From the NCBI GenBank assembly GCA_032622095.1, contig CP136062.1, positions 2,976,001 through 3,040,000 on the forward strand: a stretch of 64,000 bases of DNA, in the 5' to 3' direction. Below are positions 58,840-64,000 of the stretch, piece by piece (within the stretch, counting starts at the first letter, position 1; every line of letters begins with the position of its first letter). The notes under the pieces were generated by a model. It saw only the letters and a program-made list of their open reading frames with translations. It was not told the DNA's origin and made no database searches. Origin of the DNA: Siphonodentalium dalli. Lineage: Eukaryota > Mollusca > Scaphopoda > Gadilida > Siphonodentaliidae. The position numbers and the translations under genes were made by a program.

Positions 58840-61800
58840 GGTACATCATATAATTATTGTAACGTTGAACTTAATGATCAACTTGGTGGTTGCTCCATTA
58901 CGTGTCACGTACGATCATATTAACCTGAGATCAGTGCTTATAGTTGTGGTATGCTGTTCCAAGATAGCGACTGTTGTTTGCACGCAATATGGGGGGGGGT
59001 GGGAGTCACACTGGCAAGAGTGTTTTTTAAAACTGTTTTAACTGCCATTTTATGAATGTTTAGAACGTTCTCAAATTTGCCAATATATGATATACTTCCC
59101 AGTCCTGCAATCTACTTTCTATTCCACCGGTCAATTCAATTTGTTTAATCTTATCGACCAATAATACATAGATATTAAGATAACATATATTACATTTATG
59201 AACATGACTTACATCATAACTTTTCAAATGATACATTATAATATATGAACAGTGTTTACAATATAAATACTATACTTGCCTGTTATATGTCATTGCCATT
59301 AATCTGATCCGTTTGGTTTAATTCATTAGGGCTTACCATTCAGGTGTAATGACATACCACGAGAGAGATATGTATTCCTCCAAATATGGGGACCATTATT
59401 GTACAATACATGTATATACATATACAAAAGTTAACTTGTGACATATATACACAATATAATTTAATTTGAGAAGGTTCATTTGAAGTCGATAGTGCGATCT
59501 AGTTTCTTATGTGATAATTAAAATACCAGGAGGTCGGATAACTTTCATGAAAGACAGACAAAAAACGGAAGCTAATAAAGTCCGGCGTTCCAATGCAGAA
59601 ACATCTGCTCAACACATTGAGCAACCTTCACGCATTGGGGCGTTCGTATTACGTAATGTATCATCTGGTGGGAATTTCTGGCCTATACAGACAGCACGGA
59701 ATTCCATGCTTCTTTGATGATGAATAATGACTGGCAGAAATCCACTGCATTTGACCACCATGTGTGTTAATATCAGTGTCAAGTCGAATAGATCAGCATA
59801 TCCACCCGGATAGCCGCCTAGTTTTATTCTGTTGCTCAATATTTCATGTGTATTATAAGTGTTGGTCGATGTAGCTTGGAATACATTTAACACTGTAAGC
59901 AGACGAGTGGACTTGCTAGTAGGAACACCAGAGGCTAAAGGCACGGGTGGCGTTTGTTGCAGAAATTTTTATATTTGTCCAAATCGGCATTAACAGAAGG
60001 AACACAAAAATATATACAGTTCCGCTCGATGCCAAACATAATCAGCGCGTAGATAGTATATTGTCGTCAAGACGTACGATGTTGTACGTAAACAAGAGAC
60101 TGCTCGTGTTACAGAAGTTGTGCTTCTGTTTATATAACACAGTGCAATTATATTGGTTAACACACACAAATGATATAAACGCTCTTTATTATTTCCATAT
60201 CAGGAAAACCTTAACAAATAACGCTCTTTGTGTTTACCATATCCGGACATAAAAAAAACCAGGAAACGTAACGTTTTTGCTTTCGTTTACACAACAACAG
60301 GGGAAAATGACAATAACATACTGTTTATGCCATATTTCTGATTGACATAAGAACAAAGGCTCTATATTTTTACTAATCCTTCTGTTTATGGCGGTTTTTG
60401 GCGGATGTGATTATTTTAACAGCATACCCACCACCAACGCCGCCCGTATCTTTAACTTATGTAAAGAAATCATACCTATATATTATATCGAAAATTTGTA
60501 ATTATATGTTGGATTATGACTATATATGGGCATATCTTGCCTGAAATAAACACAATACAATAGCAGTAATGTTTTTTTTCCCATTTACATACACACACAA
60601 TATACATCTATTCAATTATATATGACCTGTCAAATGAACAGCGATTTCGTTCTATATTGTTAAATGGCTACGATATACGCTTTAACCTCTACTTATCCAC
60701 GCATCTATGTACGTGTACATTGATTTGCAATGGTGTCGATATACCAAAACCATTGCTAGACACCAAATAATTCTGATCAAATTGGTCGACATAAACTCAA
60801 ATGTTTTGTATCTCGTAATTTGCTGTACATTTCAGTTTGATAAGGTTTCGAAAATTCAACCATTTCGTGCTTTATATGCAAACTACTTGGCTTCAAATTG
60901 AATAGGTGCGAAAAGTGTTGTTCCACATGTAAGTCATATTGTAGCTTGAAAGAAATCGAAGATGGTGCACCGTATTACCACTTATGGTTGCACACCAGGT
61001 TGCAGTGAATTATCTCCGAACGCGACCAAATTTACATGGCATGGTCACATGTCACCCCGATAACGGTGCCATGAAAATTTTGTAAGCGAATTACTCGCCC
61101 CTGAATGTTCAAAAAATATATATTTGCTCTCCATAATGGAGGAAAGTTGCTAATAGAGTAGCCGAAGCGCGCGCGAGGTGAGATCAGACCAGAGGAGGCG
61201 GTACACATCATATTTAGCAAAAAGAAATAGGAGTCAAATTGTTGAGCAAACAGTTAAGTCAACAATATTTTCAGTGTATATACTGTTGCCACGTCCCTGC
61301 AACGGTTAAGGTACACGATGCTGGTTGATCGCATCCATGACAGGGGGCGACGCACTCTATTTGTCATTGGTCATAACCAATGATTTCATGCAATGCATAC
61401 ATAAGCAGATGTTGAGTATATCGATGGATTATATGCGTGATTGATCACCATAATTACGAATTTTATGTTTTCAGTACGCTTTCATAGTGTTGAACATGAA
61501 ATCTTGTTTGTCGGTGCCATGAATGTACATTTATATGTGGTGCGCTAATCATTGTTAATGTTAAGTGCTTTTAAAGATGCATTATCCGATTAAGTGCTTT
61601 TTAAGATGCATTATCCGATTGAAGAAATATTGTCGTTGTAACTTGGTGATATGGTGACCGTCTGATAAATTAAAATAACTGGGGTAAAATATGTATGTAT
61701 CACATTGTGTCACGCATACATTTGGCGATTTACTACAAAAGCCAAACAGGAGGGAATATCTATCTTGAGCAGTGAGATCGCCTGCCGGCGCGTGTTAGCC

Positions 61801-64000
61801 CATCCATAACTAATATAATCCGATGGCGCGCCTTAGGGGCGGCGGCAGATATCTCAAATTGTCTCAGCCCATACTGTGCGCTATATATCTGCCCTGGCGG
61901 TTAATAGGAATTATGATTCCCTTCTATATGGCTGTGTTTGTATACACCGTCGGGGTGGTACGCCATGGATGGCGGCAAACACTCTGGGTTTAAAATTAAT
62001 AGGTCAGTATATTGCTATGCAATGTTATAGTCCCTATATATAGTTTGCTGATATTAACATCCACATATGTACATGTACGTACATAGTCACAACTGATTCC
62101 GTCTATCTCAAATCGTAAATGTATTATTTTTTTAAATAATTATTGGCTTCGCGTATGATCGATACCTGCAGAATATATCCCACTAGGACATTGGTATCCA
62201 TATTAATATTATTCATGCTGTTTTCGTCATACAAACAAAACAACCACAATCATGCGTGATTAGTTCCACAGATTTGTATTGAAGTGCTCTAAATTGATGA
62301 CAAAGTACGACACATACTCTTCGTTAAAATATGCAGTCGAAAATAGGGAATCAAGAAGGATGATCTTGGATTCATCGATGTGGCTGGAAAATGTTTTAAT
62401 TCGGCCGTTTCCGAAAATAAAAATACTGACAGACATACGGATTACGACATGGTTCAATGGGTGGAAATGAGGATAATGAGAGTATTCTAAAGGAACGGCA
62501 TATAAATAATATAATTGTGAAATTGCCTCGTAATATTGTGGGATAAGTGGAATTAACTTTTATTTTATATATCTAAAGGAACAGTAACTCCTGCATGCAA
62601 ACTACTTATGTCCGTGCTGCGTGACATTCGCATAAATTTGGAGACAGCATGGCGTTTATTAAAATAATTCATATGCCGCCTATATGGAGGAAGCTTTTAT
62701 TTTATGTAATCTTGTGATATATTTCTATAATACGAATATGGGCGCACAAAACCTAAATTAAACAGTAAAATATAATATAGACACATAAACAAACTCAAAT
62801 GTTAATGTCGATGCGTACGTGCACATGCACGTCAGTGAGATATCCAGAATTTAAGTAGTCTTGTTGATTTGCTACGATCCTGGTGGGTATACCACGGAGT
62901 TGAAATATGCTGATATGGTAAACTGATTCTGTTAAGAAATGTACCGTTATTCTTTCGGAACATACATGTTGCAGTGTCTGGATATATATACAATAACGGA
63001 ACAATTTCTTAACACCAATATTTGTCACTACCAGCACAATGGCAAGTCAGCAGGACCCACCAGCTTCAGATCAAATTAGCAGGATAACTTAACCGGGATG
63101 GAAAGTGTTTGCCTTGCAATGACTGGACCTTGAAATCAGCTCTATCTCACCTATGACATACATGCACTCTGTCACACTTATAGTAAGGTGGTCACTTTCA
63201 CCGCTGTGGCCTGCTCCCACAACTAATGATACACACGGAGTTACCATAGCTCACATCCCTGTCGACGCGCCCGTGACCTGACGGGTGTCACCTTGTTGCC
63301 TCGATGTCCGTTTCGATATAGATTGGTGTGGGTGTATATAGATGATGATCGCCGCTCTTCATTGCTATAAATATTCATTTAACACTGGTTCGCCCTGGTT
63401 ATTTGGTCATGTGGTCTTAGCAGCATCAGTTCGCCATATCAGCAGCATGACAGTTCACCTGATCCCACCAGCATCATAGCAAATTAGCAAGACCATTTAA
63501 CCAGTGTGTGGTTATTATATCACACCATCGTTGACTGACTGTTAGCATATTTTAATCTGTTGTGTACACTCGGGCGATTTATATTGGTCCACCGGTAGGT
63601 GTCAATTACCATGGCTAATGACCATGAAGTGATAATTTCGTCTGAAGCGTGTCTGTTCCCGGGTGTCCCATCGCAGCCGGCATTTCATTAACAAAATTTG
63701 TGCATCTATTTACAATGCATAATATATATATTTACATGAATTATATTCAACTATGGTCGTATGGTATGCATACATGTACATCAGTATAATAATGTTCATA
63801 GTGTTCTCCTGCACTTAACTGTGAAAGATTGAAACCAAAGTTTCAGACAAACTAGGACAATCCGGTGTGTGTGTAATTTAGAAATCAGTTTCCACTCACG
63901 GGAAGTATATTAGTTATAAACGCTCTTTATCGACATACAACTTATAATATTTCGATATTTGCCTCCCACAAATCAACAAAATGCAATGTTAAGAAAATAA
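58840..64000. other. Intergenic, no gene recognised
   Basis: No frame over about 110 codons and none resembling a known protein. A 29-bp tandem duplication lies at 61562-61619 (taagtgctttt, gatgcattatccgat). The phrase cgctctttrt occurs near 60180, 60221 and 63921, and a diverged repeat of 56000-56115 lies at 60325-60460. The rest holds nothing that I can support. Confidence 0.6.

Overview
The window is eukaryotic nuclear DNA from an invertebrate. A mollusc or other lophotrochozoan is my best guess: it has frequent short tacatgta-type motifs, dense non-autonomous repeats of familiar bivalve or gastropod appearance, and a Polinton next to a Ty3/gypsy element. The species cannot be named from the sequence. 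I see no host protein-coding gene, tRNA or rRNA anywhere. Everything recognisable is satellite DNA or mobile DNA.

Layout. (1) 1-7118 is a tandem satellite (A) of about 548 bp per monomer. (2) 7119-44855 is a second, GC-rich satellite (B) of about 140 bp per monomer, split in two. (3) The split is a Polinton/Maverick element at 10964-37906. It has terminal inverted repeats, a 6-bp target duplication (cctcgg), and minus-strand genes for a chromodomain integrase, minor and major capsid proteins, a packaging ATPase and a protein-primed family-B DNA polymerase. (4) Inside the Polinton polymerase gene sits a Ty3/gypsy LTR retrotransposon at 20062-29456. It has two 535-bp LTRs that look identical, a 5-bp target duplication (cttag), open gag and pol frames, and a T TTA AAC slippery heptamer immediately before the gag stop. 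The window is therefore a three-level nest: satellite, then giant virus-like transposon, then retrotransposon. (5) The right-hand satellite B (37913-44855) is interleaved with copies of a third repeat (C, about 425 bp), giving higher-order units. (6) 44856-64000 is intergenic DNA with degraded LINE fragments, tandem repeats, a 2.3-kb foldback element with 5-bp target duplication (51525-53866), a TA-flanked 521-bp MITE (58316-58836) and several hairpins.

How the parts relate. The Polinton gene block (37174 down to 18419, read leftwards) encodes a virion-like module (double jelly-roll MCP, minor capsid, ATPase) plus integration and replication functions, packed with ATGA and TAATG stop/start overlaps. 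It is no longer coherent. Polymerase, ATPase and minor capsid each carry at least one frame break or stop, the polymerase is also split by the retrotransposon, and no maturation protease was found. Integrase and major capsid frames remain open. The gypsy element looks far younger than the Polinton it entered, because its LTRs show no differences while the host element carries several lesions.
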